Shown piece after piece: positions 55,605 to 64,000 of a stretch of 64,000 bases of DNA; position 1 is the stretch's first letter; each line of letters starts with the position of its first letter. The translations under genes were made by a program, and so were the position numbers. Source of the stretch: Nitrosovibrio sp. Nv4 (GTDB taxonomy: Bacteria; Pseudomonadota; Gammaproteobacteria; Burkholderiales; Nitrosomonadaceae); contig NZ_OCMZ01000001.1 in NCBI RefSeq assembly GCF_900215485.1, positions 1,178,001 through 1,242,000 of the forward strand. Direction: 5' to 3'. The notes beneath the pieces were generated by a model that had not been told where the DNA came from, made no database searches, and saw nothing but the letters and a program-made list of their open reading frames with translations.

Positions 55605-56018
55605 TTAACGGCGGGTCAGCAACAAGCCGACTATAAATCCAACTGCGGCCGCGTAACCGACCGATTGAAGTGGATGTTCTTTTATGCATTCCTTGGAACA
55701 CTCAACACCATAGTCGAACTGCTCACGCGCATCATGGGCCAGGCCTTGGGCGGCTTCCCTGGTGGAGGCGATCTTGGTCATCAATTTTTCCTTGGCCTCC
55801 TCCAGGTCGATATCCGATAAACTGGGGATGCGTGAAATCAATTCGTCCAGATCTGCTCTCAGATTGGAAAGTTCTTCGCTCGCAACGGCGCCCACTCGTT
55901 CCCCTGCCGATTTTGCCTCATTCCCAACCCGCTGAGCTGCCTCACCCGTCCGATTGACCATGTTTTCTGCCGCAGCCTTCGTGTCGTCGATTTTATTGGT
56001 GGAAGTATCCTGTTCCAT
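55605..56018 (-). CDS. DUF883 (YqjD/ElaB-like) membrane-anchored protein
   Basis: A 137-residue protein: an acidic coiled-coil-rich N-terminal half, then RIPSLSDIDLEEAKEKLMTKI and a single C-terminal transmembrane helix (VGYAAAVGFIVGLLLTRR, residues 119-137). E. coli YqjD and ElaB anchor inactive ribosomes to the inner membrane in stationary phase through such a tail. The gene opens the minus-strand cluster with a strong AAAGGAGCC ribosome site. The same ribosome-hibernation role is plausible but inferred. Confidence 0.85.
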   Translation of the reverse strand: MEQDTSTNKIDDTKAAAENMVNRTGEAAQRVGNEAKSAGERVGAVASEELSNLRADLDELISRIPSLSDIDLEEAKEKLMTKIASTREAAQGLAHDAREQFDYGVECSKECIKEHPLQSVGYAAAVGFIVGLLLTRR

Positions 56019-56266
56019 ATTGGCTCCTTTATTTATTCGTTGGAAAAATACGTTGTACTCGGTATTCGAGCCCCTTTATAAGTATTATCTTATAATGATT
56101 GGTCCCGGTATGTACGTTGACACACATAATCCATTCATCATTATTGACAGTCTTTATCATACCTATCCCCATCGCGCGGCATTAATATTGATTGCTGGAC
56201 TTGTACTGTTTGTGCCCCCCGCCCAGCTGATGCGCGGGAGGCGGGTCCGGTATTCCGCAGCTTCAA
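56019..56266. other. Intergenic region between the stress cluster and the rpsB promoter
   Basis: Divergent space that should hold the promoter of the DUF883 cluster. ATTATCTTATAATGATT near 56083-56099 is AT-rich and could contain a -10 element (TATAAG on the minus strand), but I find no good -35. A plus-strand frame across this region overlaps the DUF883 start and is not considered a gene. Confidence 0.35.
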
Positions 56267-56296
56267 TTGAGCGAGGCGCGGCAAAAATGATATAAT
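56267..56296 (+). promoter_or_regulatory. rpsB promoter
   Basis: TTGAGC (56267-56272) and a perfect TATAAT (56291-56296) lie 18 bases apart. This is the best sigma70 promoter in the window, as expected for a ribosomal protein operon. Transcription should start near 56303, leaving a leader of about 160 bases before rpsB. Confidence 0.85.
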
Positions 56297-56302
56297 CCAG
56301 CG

Positions 56303-56464
56303 CTAAGCCGGTTTTTTCGACTAACCTCATTTACATAGATTTTGGTTAGTCGCATCAGCGGGCTTAAATTCGCACATCCGCCTGTTTCAAAAGGGTGCTC
56401 TGCAATTTTATCTTTATAAGAGCGACTATGGCGGGTAGAGGCTCAACCCTTAAAGGAGAAATTC
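56303..56464 (+). promoter_or_regulatory. Structured leader of the rpsB-tsf mRNA
   Basis: Right after the predicted transcription start, CGACTAACC (56318-56326) and GGTTAGTCG (56344-56352) form a perfect 9-bp hairpin with a 17-base loop. TAAGCC (56304-56309) and GGCTTA (56361-56366) close it from outside. The remaining leader contains no gene. In enterobacteria S2 represses its own operon by binding the rpsB leader; this leader may act similarly, but that is inference from position and structure. Confidence 0.55.
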
Positions 56465-57205
56465 ATGTCAGTAACCATGCGGCAAATGCTTGAGGCGGGT
56501 GTCCATTTCGGGCATCAGACCCGTTTCTGGAATCCCAAGATGGCGCCGTATATTTTTGGCCATCGCAATAAGATACACATCATCAATCTCGAAAAAACGT
56601 TGGCAATGTACCAGGAGGCGATGAAATATGTGCGCCAGTTGTCTGCCAACAAAGGTAATATTTTATTCGTTGGAACCAAGCGCCAGGCGCGTGATATCGT
56701 GCGCGAGGAGGCGCTCCGCTGCGGGGCTCCCTTCGTCGACCAGCGCTGGCTTGGTGGAATGCTTACCAACTTCAAGACGATTAAGCTGTCCGTCAAACGC
56801 CTCCATGATATGGAAGCGATGGTGGAGGACGGAACGCTCGACAAGCTTTCCAAGAAAGAAGCGCTGGACATCCAGCGGGAACTGGAAAAACTTAATCGAA
56901 GCCTGGGTGGCATCAAGGATATGAAGGGCCTTCCCGATGCCATGTTCGTGATTGATGTGGGTTATCAGAAGGGTGCAATCACCGAAGCCAGGAAACTCGG
57001 TATTTCCATAGTCGGTGTGGTGGATACCAATCACAGCCCTGAAGGGCTGGACTACGTCATTCCCGGAAATGACGATTCCAGTCAGGCGATACGTCTATAC
57101 GCCCGCGGTGTAGCCGATGCGATACTGGAAGGGCGTAATCAGGCCGTTCAGGAAATCGTCAAAAACGAATTTGCGGAGATGGACGAGACAGTAGCCGCGG
57201 AGTAG
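56465..57205 (+). CDS. rpsB: 30S ribosomal protein S2
   Basis: A 246-residue S2. [22 protein letters not shown] opens the protein, [14 protein letters not shown] and [23 protein letters not shown] are conserved family segments, the central helical region contains [22 protein letters not shown], and [21 protein letters not shown] is the C-terminal S2 motif. It binds S1 and 16S rRNA on the 30S head. AAAGGAG lies six bases before the ATG. It heads the rpsB-tsf-pyrH-frr-uppS-cdsA-dxr-rseP block. Confidence 0.98.
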   Translation: MSVTMRQMLEAGVHFGHQTRFWNPKMAPYIFGHRNKIHIINLEKTLAMYQEAMKYVRQLSANKGNILFVGTKRQARDIVREEALRCGAPFVDQRWLGGMLTNFKTIKLSVKRLHDMEAMVEDGTLDKLSKKEALDIQRELEKLNRSLGGIKDMKGLPDAMFVIDVGYQKGAITEARKLGISIVGVVDTNHSPEGLDYVIPGNDDSSQAIRLYARGVADAILEGRNQAVQEIVKNEFAEMDETVAAE

Positions 57206-57225
57206 GTCAGCAAGATTGCGAGAAC

Positions 57226-57254
57226 CATACCCGATGCCGACTGCATCGGGTATG
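57226..57254 (+). terminator. rpsB-tsf intergenic hairpin (attenuator-like)
   Basis: CATACCCGATGC (57226-57237) and GCATCGGGTATG (57243-57254) form a perfect 12-bp stem with a 5-base loop between rpsB and tsf. There is no T-tract immediately after it, but TTTTTT follows 19 bases later. In E. coli an attenuator in the same place adjusts the S2:EF-Ts ratio; the same role is plausible. RNA processing or stabilisation is an alternative. Confidence 0.65.
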
Positions 57255-57300
57255 TGAGATGAGTGCGCGGCTTTTTTAACAAAATATTTCTGGAGTGAAT

Positions 57301-58209
57301 ATGGCGGATATCACCGCGCAAATGGTGAAGGAATTGCGTGACATGACCGGTCTGGGCATGATGGAATGCAAGAAAGCGTTGACCGAAACCAGCGGGGACA
57401 TCAAAGCAGCGGAGGATCTGCTGCGTATCAAGAGTGGCGCCAAGGCAAGCAAGGCCGCAGGGCGTGTAGCATCGGAAGGGATGGTTGCAGCGTACATTGC
57501 GCCCGACGCAAAGAGTGGCGCGCTGGTGGAAATCAACTGCGAAACCGATTTCGTTGCCAGGAACGAAGATTTTATCAAATTCAGCCGTGATCTCGCACAA
57601 CTATTGGCGACACAAAATGTGGCGGATATCGAAGCGTTGTCGAGCGTCCCGTTGCCGGGCGGTGAAAGCGTAGATGAGTGCCGAAAAGCGCTGGTAATGA
57701 GACTGGGTGAAAATATCAGTGTGCGCCGTTTTGCGCGTCACATGACGCAGGGTCGTCTTGTTTCGTACCTGCACGGTGCAAAAATTGGTGTAATGATCGA
57801 CTACACGGGTGGCGACGAGGTGCTTGGCAAGGATCTGGCCATGCATATTGCGGCCAGCAAACCGATTTGCGTTTCAAGCGAACAGGTATCGCCCGAGCTG
57901 CTGGCGCGCGAACGGCAGATATATACGGCCCAGGCAGCGGAAAGCGGCAAACCTGCCGATATCGTTGCAAGAATGGTCGATGGGCGTGTCGCCAAATACC
58001 TCGCCGAAGTGACGCTTCTTGGTCAACCATTCGTCAAGAATCCGGATCTGACTGTGGAAAAACTACTTGCGGCAAAGTCAGCAAAAGTTAACGGCTTTAC
58101 CTTGTTCGTTGTTGGAGAGGGCATCGAAAAGAAAACCGGGGATTTTGCTGCCGAAGTGATGGCTCAAGTGAACCAGGCGAAAGAAGAAAAAACGTCACAG
58201 CCAAATTAG
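57301..58209 (+). CDS. tsf: Elongation factor Ts
   Basis: EF-Ts regenerates EF-Tu-GTP by nucleotide exchange. ATG 57301 ([17 protein letters not shown]) gives 302 residues; a GTG six bases upstream is in frame but less likely, since GGAG lies close before the ATG. The N-terminal UBA-like part contains [18 protein letters not shown], and the core contains [18 protein letters not shown], with the Asp-Phe that inserts into the EF-Tu Mg2+ site. It lies downstream of rpsB as in most bacteria. Confidence 0.98.
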   Translation: MADITAQMVKELRDMTGLGMMECKKALTETSGDIKAAEDLLRIKSGAKASKAAGRVASEGMVAAYIAPDAKSGALVEINCETDFVARNEDFIKFSRDLAQLLATQNVADIEALSSVPLPGGESVDECRKALVMRLGENISVRRFARHMTQGRLVSYLHGAKIGVMIDYTGGDEVLGKDLAMHIAASKPICVSSEQVSPELLARERQIYTAQAAESGKPADIVARMVDGRVAKYLAEVTLLGQPFVKNPDLTVEKLLAAKSAKVNGFTLFVVGEGIEKKTGDFAAEVMAQVNQAKEEKTSQPN

Positions 58210-58218
58210 AATTATCTC

Positions 58219-58935
58219 ATGACTATCGCTGCCTATAAGCGTATTCTGCTGAAGCTCTCCGGCGAGGCCCTCATGGGTGATGACAGCTATGGCATCAATC
58301 GTGTCGTGATTGAGCGTATTGTCGCCGAGATCGCCGACGTGCACCGGTTAGGGGTTCAGGTAGCAGTGGTAATTGGCGGCGGCAACATTTTCCGCGGCAT
58401 GACATCCGCTGAAGACGGGATGGATCGTGCTACCGGGGATTATATGGGCATGCTCGCTACTGTCATGAATGCCCTGGCGCTGCAGGACGCCATGCGCCGT
58501 GACGGGTTGATAAGCCGCGTCCAATCGGCGCTGCGTATTGATCAAGTTGTGGAACCCTATATTCGTGGAAAAGCGATACGCTACCTGGAAGAAGGCAAGG
58601 TGGTAATTTTTGCCGCTGGCACCGGTAATCCTTTTTTTACGACCGATACAGCTGCGGCATTACGTGGCAGAGAAATGAACGTAGACATTGTGCTGAAGGC
58701 CACCAAGGTGGATGGAGTATATAACGCCGACCCCAAGACAAATCCGGACGCCATACGCTACCATGAGTTGTCTTTTGACGCGGCCATTGCCCAGAACCTC
58801 AAGGTGATGGACGCTACCGCCCTGACGCTATGCCGCGACCAGAAACTGGTGCTCAATGTGTTCAGTATCTTCAAGGCTGGCGCGTTGAAACGGGTGGTGA
58901 TGGGTGAGGACGAAGGTACACTGGTGCAAATTTGA
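58219..58935 (+). CDS. pyrH: Uridylate kinase
   Basis: PyrH phosphorylates UMP to UDP. The 238-residue protein belongs to the amino-acid kinase family: [14 protein letters not shown] near residue 8 binds phosphate, [13 protein letters not shown] is the Gly-rich loop, [19 protein letters not shown] the conserved core and [17 protein letters not shown] the C-terminal nucleotide site. It follows tsf by nine bases and precedes frr with 167 bases between, in which an 8-bp tandem repeat lies. Confidence 0.97.
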   Translation: MTIAAYKRILLKLSGEALMGDDSYGINRVVIERIVAEIADVHRLGVQVAVVIGGGNIFRGMTSAEDGMDRATGDYMGMLATVMNALALQDAMRRDGLISRVQSALRIDQVVEPYIRGKAIRYLEEGKVVIFAAGTGNPFFTTDTAAALRGREMNVDIVLKATKVDGVYNADPKTNPDAIRYHELSFDAAIAQNLKVMDATALTLCRDQKLVLNVFSIFKAGALKRVVMGEDEGTLVQI

Positions 58936-58944
58936 ATCGTCCGT

Positions 58945-58992
58945 GTTTGTAAGTTTGTAAGTTTGTAAGTTTGTAAGTTTGTAAGTTTGTAA
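58945..58992. repeat. Octanucleotide tandem repeat (GTTTGTAA)6
   Basis: Six perfect head-to-tail copies of GTTTGTAA fill 48 bases starting 10 bases after the pyrH stop. The remaining gap before frr is about 110 bases. It contains no hairpin and no gene. Repeats like this change copy number by slippage, so the distance between pyrH and frr, or a promoter in between, could vary between cells. Confidence 0.9.
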
Positions 58993-59102
58993 CTATGGAA
59001 ATTTGAAATTATTGAATCACTATAATTGAACCGCCGGTATCCGACGTTTCAGGTCTTAATGGGGCAGTGCGTTTGTTTCGTTCTCTGTAAATTGACAACA
59101 TC

Positions 59103-59660
59103 ATGATCGCCGACATAAAAAAATCCGCTGAAGAAAAAATGCAGAAAAGCCTTGAAGCACTGAAACTGGACCTGGGCAAAATACGGACCGGCCGGGCTCA
59201 CACCGGTTTGCTGGATCACATTACCGTCGACTATTATGGCGCACCCACGCTCATTAATCAGGTTGCCAACGTCAACCTGGCGGATGCGCGTACTATTACC
59301 GTGGCGCCGTGGGAAAAGAAGATGCTGAGTGCGGTCGAAAAAGCCATCCGCAACTCCGATCTGGGATTGAATCCCGTCACGGTAGGCGAGTTGATTCGAG
59401 TACCCATGCCGCCGCTCACCGAGGAACGCCGTCGTGATCTTACCAAGGTTGTGAAGCACGAGGGCGAAAACGCGCGGGTCGCGATGCGAAATATTCGCCG
59501 TGATGCAAATACCCATCTGAAGGATTTACTCAAGGAAAAAAAGATCGCCGAGGATGAGGAACGCCGCGGACAGGATGAGATCCAGAAGCTTACTGATCGC
59601 TACATCGCAGAAATAGATAAACTCCTGCAGATTAAAGAAGCCGAGTTGATGGCAATCTGA
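59103..59660 (+). CDS. frr: Ribosome recycling factor
   Basis: RRF splits post-termination ribosomes with EF-G. At 185 residues it has the usual length. The N-terminal helix holds [25 protein letters not shown], followed by the hinge and domain II ([39 protein letters not shown]), then the last helix [31 protein letters not shown] about 70 bases upstream may be the -10 of a secondary promoter without a clear -35. Otherwise frr is read with pyrH. Confidence 0.97.
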   Translation: MIADIKKSAEEKMQKSLEALKLDLGKIRTGRAHTGLLDHITVDYYGAPTLINQVANVNLADARTITVAPWEKKMLSAVEKAIRNSDLGLNPVTVGELIRVPMPPLTEERRRDLTKVVKHEGENARVAMRNIRRDANTHLKDLLKEKKIAEDEERRGQDEIQKLTDRYIAEIDKLLQIKEAELMAI

Positions 59661-59780
59661 GGGGGTGAACGCACGGCGAATAGTAATGGCATGCTGCAGC
59701 AGGTAGGGTCCGCGAACCGCTAGCGTATCTCACGAATAACCGATTTTTTTGTTTGAAAGCTCCTTAACCCAATCGTTTCC

Positions 59781-60578
59781 ATGCTCGTTACCCCCAGTTC
59801 AACCCGGGAAATACCTGAAACCGGCATGATTCCGCGACATATCGCCATCATCATGGATGGCAATGGCCGATGGGCAAAGAACCGCTTCATGCCGCGGATG
59901 GCTGGGCATAAACGCGGAGTGGAAACGGTACGCACCGCGATCAAGGCCTGCATTGAGCGCGGTGTCGAATACCTCACCTTATTCGCCTTCAGCAGCGAGA
60001 ATTGGCGCCGCCCCACGGACGAGGTCGCGTTCCTGATGCAGCTTTTCATAAATGTGCTGGAGCAGGAGGTTACCAAACTTCATGAGAACGGTATTTGCTT
60101 CAAAGTAATTGGGGACCTGTCGAAGTTCGATCCAAAAATAGTCGAGTTTGTTCGTAATGGCGAGGCGCTTACAGCGGCGAATACGCGTTTCACGCTTACC
60201 ATCGCAGCTAATTATGGGGGGCGCTGGGATATCATGCAGGCTGTGCACAAAATGCTGGAGCAACAGCCACAACTGGCAGCCCGTTTTGACGAAAAGGACC
60301 TGGTGCAGCATTTCGCCTTGAATTACGCTCCGGAACCGGATCTGTTTATCCGTACCGGCGGCGAAAAACGCATCAGCAATTTTCTGTTATGGCAATTGGC
60401 TTACACTGAACTGTATTTTACCGATACGCTGTGGCCGGATTTTGATGCTCGTGCGCTGGATCTTGCCATTCTGTCCTATCAGCAACGCGAGCGCCGGTTT
60501 GGACGCACCAGCGAGCAGCTTCAAACAAGGTCATCCGCTCATGGAGGGAGAGAGGTTGCCGTCAAAAAAACGGCGTAA
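59781..60578 (+). CDS. uppS: Undecaprenyl diphosphate synthase
   Basis: UppS (265 residues) extends farnesyl-PP with eight isopentenyl-PP units in cis to make the lipid carrier for peptidoglycan and O-antigen. The substrate motif [31 protein letters not shown] contains the catalytic Asp26. [19 protein letters not shown] and [27 protein letters not shown] are the other conserved stretches. It is followed by cdsA after 48 bases, as in many proteobacteria, and its product is the acceptor of the sugar-phosphate transferase at 21277. Confidence 0.97.
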   Translation: MLVTPSSTREIPETGMIPRHIAIIMDGNGRWAKNRFMPRMAGHKRGVETVRTAIKACIERGVEYLTLFAFSSENWRRPTDEVAFLMQLFINVLEQEVTKLHENGICFKVIGDLSKFDPKIVEFVRNGEALTAANTRFTLTIAANYGGRWDIMQAVHKMLEQQPQLAARFDEKDLVQHFALNYAPEPDLFIRTGGEKRISNFLLWQLAYTELYFTDTLWPDFDARALDLAILSYQQRERRFGRTSEQLQTRSSAHGGREVAVKKTA

Positions 60579-60626
60579 TCTCTACACCTTTCCAATCTGC
60601 GCCGTTTCTTTCTTACCTTACCAGTC

Positions 60627-61448
60627 ATGCTCAGGGCCCGGATTTTCACAGCCGTCATCATGCTATGCGTGTTTTTGGCGGCATTGTTTTACCTGTCAGC
60701 CATTTTCTGGATGGTGTTACTGCTTGCCTTGACAGCGACAGGCACATGGGAATGGAGCAGGCTGGCGAAGTTTTCTCTGACCAGTTCCATAACCTATCTT
60801 TTATTCACGATAATACTGGTTGGAGAACTGCTGTTCTTGTTAAGCGACGTAGTCCTCGCCAATCCCCATACTACCGCATTTCTCGGGTTTTACGCTGCAT
60901 CGTTCGCATTCTGGACGCTGGGTGTTCCATTTTTCCTGAAGTCAAAAACGCCTATCAGAAATCCGGTCGCACTGGCGTTGACGGGATGGGTGCTGCTATT
61001 GCCAACATGTTTTGCCCTGTACCAATTGCGAGCCATCGATCCGTTCATCCTGCTGGGGTTCATGTCCACAATCTGGATATCCGATACCGCGGCGTACTTC
61101 ACAGGCCGTAAATGGGGAAAACACAAGCTCGCGCCGGGTATCAGCCCGGGAAAAACCTGGGAAGGCGTGGCTGGAGCACTGGCGGCAGTTTTTATTTACG
61201 CGTTGATATGGAATTATGGCGCTGGAGACGAAGCACGCATCAGGTTACTGATACCGCTGCTACTTCTGCTTGCCATCATGGGAATTGCCGGGGATTTGTT
61301 TGAGTCTCTGATGAAAAGGCATGCCGGAGTCAAGGATAGTGGAAATATTTTGCCCGGCCACGGTGGTATACTTGACAGAATTGATGCGCTGACTTCCGCC
61401 CTGCCCATCGCCGTCTTATCACTTCTACTGTTACAGACCGAATTATGA
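60627..61448 (+). CDS. cdsA: Phosphatidate cytidylyltransferase
   Basis: CdsA makes CDP-diacylglycerol from phosphatidate and CTP, the branch point of phospholipid synthesis. The 273-residue protein has about seven to eight transmembrane helices. [36 protein letters not shown] and the C-terminal [29 protein letters not shown] form the diagnostic CDS signature. The stop overlaps the dxr start by four bases. Confidence 0.96.
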   Translation: MLRARIFTAVIMLCVFLAALFYLSAIFWMVLLLALTATGTWEWSRLAKFSLTSSITYLLFTIILVGELLFLLSDVVLANPHTTAFLGFYAASFAFWTLGVPFFLKSKTPIRNPVALALTGWVLLLPTCFALYQLRAIDPFILLGFMSTIWISDTAAYFTGRKWGKHKLAPGISPGKTWEGVAGALAAVFIYALIWNYGAGDEARIRLLIPLLLLLAIMGIAGDLFESLMKRHAGVKDSGNILPGHGGILDRIDALTSALPIAVLSLLLLQTEL

Positions 61449-62632
61449 TAGCTGTTCGTCATCTTACCATTCTTGGCTCTACCGGGAGTATCGGCGTAAA
61501 CACGCTGGATGTGGTTGCACGTCATCCTGACCGGTTTCGTGTCGTTGCACTTACGGCGGACAAGAGCGCCAAGAAAATTTTGGAACAATGCCGCCGTTTC
61601 CAGCCGCGTTATGCAGTATTACTGGACGAAGCCAGTGCTGAATGGCTGGAGGCAGAAGTCCGTTCGGCGGGACTCGCCACCGAGGTGCTGTCAGGCGTCG
61701 AATCTCTGGAGAAAGTCGCATCGCTTGCAGACGTTGATACGGTAATGGCGGCGATTGTGGGCGCTGCAGGTATACGTCCCACGTTTGCCGCTGCCCGCGC
61801 AGGCAAGCAGGTGCTGCTGGCAAACAAGGAGACTATGGTCATGGCTGGCCGTATCTTCATGGATGTGGTCAAGGAAAACGGCGCTACTCTGCTACCGATC
61901 GACAGCGAACATAATGCTATCTTCCAGTCACTACCGCAGCATTTCAAGGGTGATCTGGGCGCGGTAGGGGTACGCCGGATTTTGCTGACCGCATCAGGCG
62001 GACCATTCCGCCAATTACCGTTGAGCTCCCTGGAGCACGTAACGCCGGGGCAGGCTTGCGCTCATCCCAACTGGGTAATGGGACAGAAGATTTCAGTCGA
62101 CTCCGCTACCATGATGAACAAGGGCCTGGAAGTGATTGAAGCACACTGGCTGTTTGAAGCTGCACCCGAACAGATACAGGTGGTGATTCATCCGCAAAGT
62201 ATAATTCATTCGATGGTCGAATATGTGGATGGCTCCGTATTGGCACAACTGGGTAATCCCGACATGCGTACGCCGATCGCCCATGCCCTGGGTTTTCCTG
62301 AGCGGATCGAAACCGGTGTAACGCCTCTGGACATGTTCAAAGTAGCACGGCTGGATTTCGAGGCGCCCGATTTTAAACGTTTTCCTTGTTTGAGGCTTGC
62401 ATATCAAGCATTGGCCACCGGCGGCAGCGCACCGGCGATACTCAATGCGGCGAACGAGGTAGCGGTAGATTCTTTTCTCAAGTGCCAAATGCCATTTACC
62501 GCGATCCCGGCCATGATCGAAGAAGTCATGCAGGCAGTAGGTCGCAAGGATATCGCCACACTTAATGATGTGCTGGCGGCAGACAGTCTGGCGCGTGAAG
62601 CTGCCCATGAGTGGCTGACGTGCCTGGCGTAG
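61445..62632 (+). CDS. dxr: 1-deoxy-D-xylulose 5-phosphate reductoisomerase
   Basis: Dxr is the committed step of the methylerythritol phosphate isoprenoid pathway and supplies UppS with substrate. The 395-residue protein starts with the NADPH motif [31 protein letters not shown] and [16 protein letters not shown] hold the metal Asp/Glu, TASGGPFRQ the flexible region, and [14 protein letters not shown] the active-site helix. [16 protein letters not shown] is conserved. It is coupled to cdsA by an ATGA overlap, and rseP follows after 491 bases, which is longer than usual. Confidence 0.97.
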   Translation: MIAVRHLTILGSTGSIGVNTLDVVARHPDRFRVVALTADKSAKKILEQCRRFQPRYAVLLDEASAEWLEAEVRSAGLATEVLSGVESLEKVASLADVDTVMAAIVGAAGIRPTFAAARAGKQVLLANKETMVMAGRIFMDVVKENGATLLPIDSEHNAIFQSLPQHFKGDLGAVGVRRILLTASGGPFRQLPLSSLEHVTPGQACAHPNWVMGQKISVDSATMMNKGLEVIEAHWLFEAAPEQIQVVIHPQSIIHSMVEYVDGSVLAQLGNPDMRTPIAHALGFPERIETGVTPLDMFKVARLDFEAPDFKRFPCLRLAYQALATGGSAPAILNAANEVAVDSFLKCQMPFTAIPAMIEEVMQAVGRKDIATLNDVLAADSLAREAAHEWLTCLA

Positions 62633-63123
62633 TGTCTAGCGTAAGGGGTTGCAATTATTGGCCTCGGGAAGCGGCGAGACAAGCGCGGATTGCCCGTTGG
62701 TTCAGGCGAATCGTTTCCGCTGCGCTCGGCGAGCAGAACATCGGGCCGAACGCAGAGTTAAAAAACTCATAACTGGAGTTTCTATCCCGATGTGTCACTC
62801 CGGCGCCGGGACAGCACGCAACTGCGCCATGTTTCCCTTCCGACACAACATCGATAATGGCAACAGGTGCGAAAGGTGAGGCAGCAACGCCTGTGCGGCA
62901 TTTCTCGCAGATGGGAAGCCGCTTCATCACATACGCGTAGGCGTAGGTTTTTTATAACCATTTCCGCCGCTTATCTGATCATTTTTTCCGGATCTTCCGG
63001 CTTCCATTCCGTTTCGCGGAAGATAGCAAATCACCTCTTTCAGATGTTCGAATCCCCTCCATTTGACACTCTTTCGCTTTACGTACCCCTCTTGTATGCC
63101 GCTTGCCGTGGACCCGTATTGGC
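62633..63123. other. Unusually long gap between dxr and rseP
   Basis: These genes are normally adjacent, but here 491 bases separate them. Both strands hold frames (for example 62655-62930 minus, 91 codons, with several Cys residues), none recognised or with a good ribosome site. No terminator or clear promoter is seen; a TTGACA at 63063-63068 has no partner -10 within 16-19 bases. It could hold a decayed gene or a regulatory region specific to rseP. Confidence 0.4.
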
Positions 63124-64000
63124 ATGACATTTTTTTCCACCATCCTTGCTTTCGTCGTCGCCCTGGGGTTGCTGATCGTATTTCATGAATTCGGCCATTT
63201 CCTGGTGGCTCGCTGGTGTGGGGTTAAAGTGCTGCGCTTTTCTATCGGCTTCGGCCAACCTTTGCTGCGGAAGCGCTGGGGAAAAGACCAGACCGAATGG
63301 GTCATTGCTGCTTTTCCCCTCGGCGGCTATGTCAAGATGCTCGATGAACGTGAGGGTAGCGTTGCGCCCGAGGAGTTGACGCAATCATTCAACCGCAAGC
63401 CTGTTGGACGCCGGTTCGCCATTGTCGCGGCAGGACCGATTGCTAATTTTTTGCTGGCAATAGTGCTTTACTGGTTGCTGTTCATGCTGGGCGTCAGCGC
63501 AATGAAGCCGATTCTGGGTCCGGTGACTTCTGCAACGCCAGCGGCATTCGCGGGATTCAAGCCGGGCGATACCATTACAAAAATTGGCACCGAGACAGTC
63601 GCTACCTGGCAGGATGCCCGATGGTTGCTGTTGTCGCAGGCAATGGAAAGATCATCCTCCGTAGCGGTAGAAACTGCTGACGCACACGGGCGGCTGGCAT
63701 TGCGGAAATTGGATTTAAGCGGTATTCAGGCGGATGACCTGGATGCGGAGTTCCTGAAGAAGATCGGCCTGAGCACTTACCAGCCAGCCGTGAAACCCAT
63801 CATTTCGCACGTAACGCCCGACAGCTCGGGGAGGCGCGCGGGTTTGCTGCCGGGTGACGAGATTCTGGCAGTCAACGGGAGCGAAATTGCACTTTGGGAA
63901 GACTTGGTCGAAAAGATACGGAACAGTCCGGGAATGCCACTAATACTGGAAATCCGCCGTTATGAAAAGACTATCGAAATAGAAATTATTCCCGATACTG
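63124..64000 (+). CDS. rseP: RIP metalloprotease RseP, N-terminal part
   Basis: This gene runs off the window end; 292 codons are visible. RseP is the site-2 intramembrane protease that clears remnant signal peptides and cuts RseA to release sigmaE in the envelope stress response. HEFGH (21-25) is the zinc-binding and catalytic motif in the first helix; RFSIGFGQP and FPLGGYVKMLDE are conserved next to it. The second helix region AAGPIANFLLA matches the NxxPxAxF-like family motif. A first PDZ domain follows (GFKPGDTITKIG), with a second beginning near GLLPGDEILAVNG. The ATG lacks a clear ribosome site. Confidence 0.94.
   Translation, partial: MTFFSTILAFVVALGLLIVFHEFGHFLVARWCGVKVLRFSIGFGQPLLRKRWGKDQTEWVIAAFPLGGYVKMLDEREGSVAPEELTQSFNRKPVGRRFAIVAAGPIANFLLAIVLYWLLFMLGVSAMKPILGPVTSATPAAFAGFKPGDTITKIGTETVATWQDARWLLLSQAMERSSSVAVETADAHGRLALRKLDLSGIQADDLDAEFLKKIGLSTYQPAVKPIISHVTPDSSGRRAGLLPGDEILAVNGSEIALWEDLVEKIRNSPGMPLILEIRRYEKTIEIEIIPDT

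Noticed and set aside
55954-56295. Plus-strand ORF across the DUF883 start and the rpsB promoter
   Set aside because: It overlaps a well supported gene on the other strand and reaches into the rpsB -10 element, with no recognisable product.
62655-62930. 91-codon minus-strand frame between dxr and rseP
   Set aside because: No ribosome site and no recognisable domain; kept only as a comment on the gap.
63040-63062. GTTCGAATCCC near 63047, resembling a tRNA T-loop
   Set aside because: The flanking bases do not pair into a T-stem and no acceptor or anticodon arm can be built around it.

Overview
The window looks like a stretch of chromosome from a betaproteobacterium, most likely an ammonia oxidiser of the Nitrosomonadaceae (Nitrosospira-like). 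The assignment is inference. It rests on gene order (smc-zipA-ligA; rpsB-tsf-pyrH-frr-uppS-cdsA-dxr-rseP; zapA followed by 6S RNA), a CbbY-type phosphatase as expected in a Calvin-cycle autotroph, the DUF1207 and DUF6607 proteins, and a bacterial cyclooxygenase-like haem peroxidase. There is no intact mobile element, no CRISPR array and no tRNA or rRNA gene that I can see.

Layout. 1-5438 (+): end of an EEP hydrolase gene, tsaC/sua5 and cbbY-like genes chained by 4-nt overlaps, a PsiE-like membrane protein, then purE-purK-purC. 5517-6848 (-): TauE/SafE exporter and EVE-domain protein. 6849-13554: accessory region with a Fur-like promoter, a DUF6607 lipoprotein, a cyclooxygenase-like peroxidase, a CapA-like protein and a Tat-exported amidohydrolase. 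13925-14770 (-): zapB-like gene, zapA, 6S RNA and its terminator. 14930-19293 (+): cobalamin riboswitch, BtuB-like receptor, and an MsbA-like ABC exporter whose ATPase motifs are nearly all destroyed. 19329-22269 (-): WbpM/CapD-type dehydratase and a WecA-like sugar-phosphate transferase, probably the start of a polysaccharide pathway.

22584-32222: a dicarboxylate symporter, a Cys-rich BNR/sialidase-fold protein beside a large TonB receptor, serB, an SH3 lipoprotein and a diguanylate cyclase. 32269-37792 (-): mfd and recJ. 37919-43190: DUF1207 protein, SMR exporter, pirin, MltD-like transglycosylase and queF. 43330-53113 (+): smc-zipA-ligA, galU, hpt, a methylthioinosine phosphorylase-type gene and def. 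53214-53449: two copies of a 106-bp structured repeat abutting aroK. 53448-56018 (-): aroK, an EF-hand protein, a 25-residue membrane peptide and a YqjD/YqjE-type membrane stress cluster. 56267-64000 (+): the rpsB-tsf-pyrH-frr-uppS-cdsA-dxr-rseP block, with a strong promoter, a folded leader, an rpsB/tsf hairpin and an 8-bp tandem repeat before frr.

Most genes are ordinary housekeeping genes. The unusual material is the degenerate ABC exporter, the peroxidase with a substituted distal histidine, the structured repeat beside aroK, the Fur-like promoter, and several short features (25-residue ORF, 6S RNA, riboswitch, leader hairpins).
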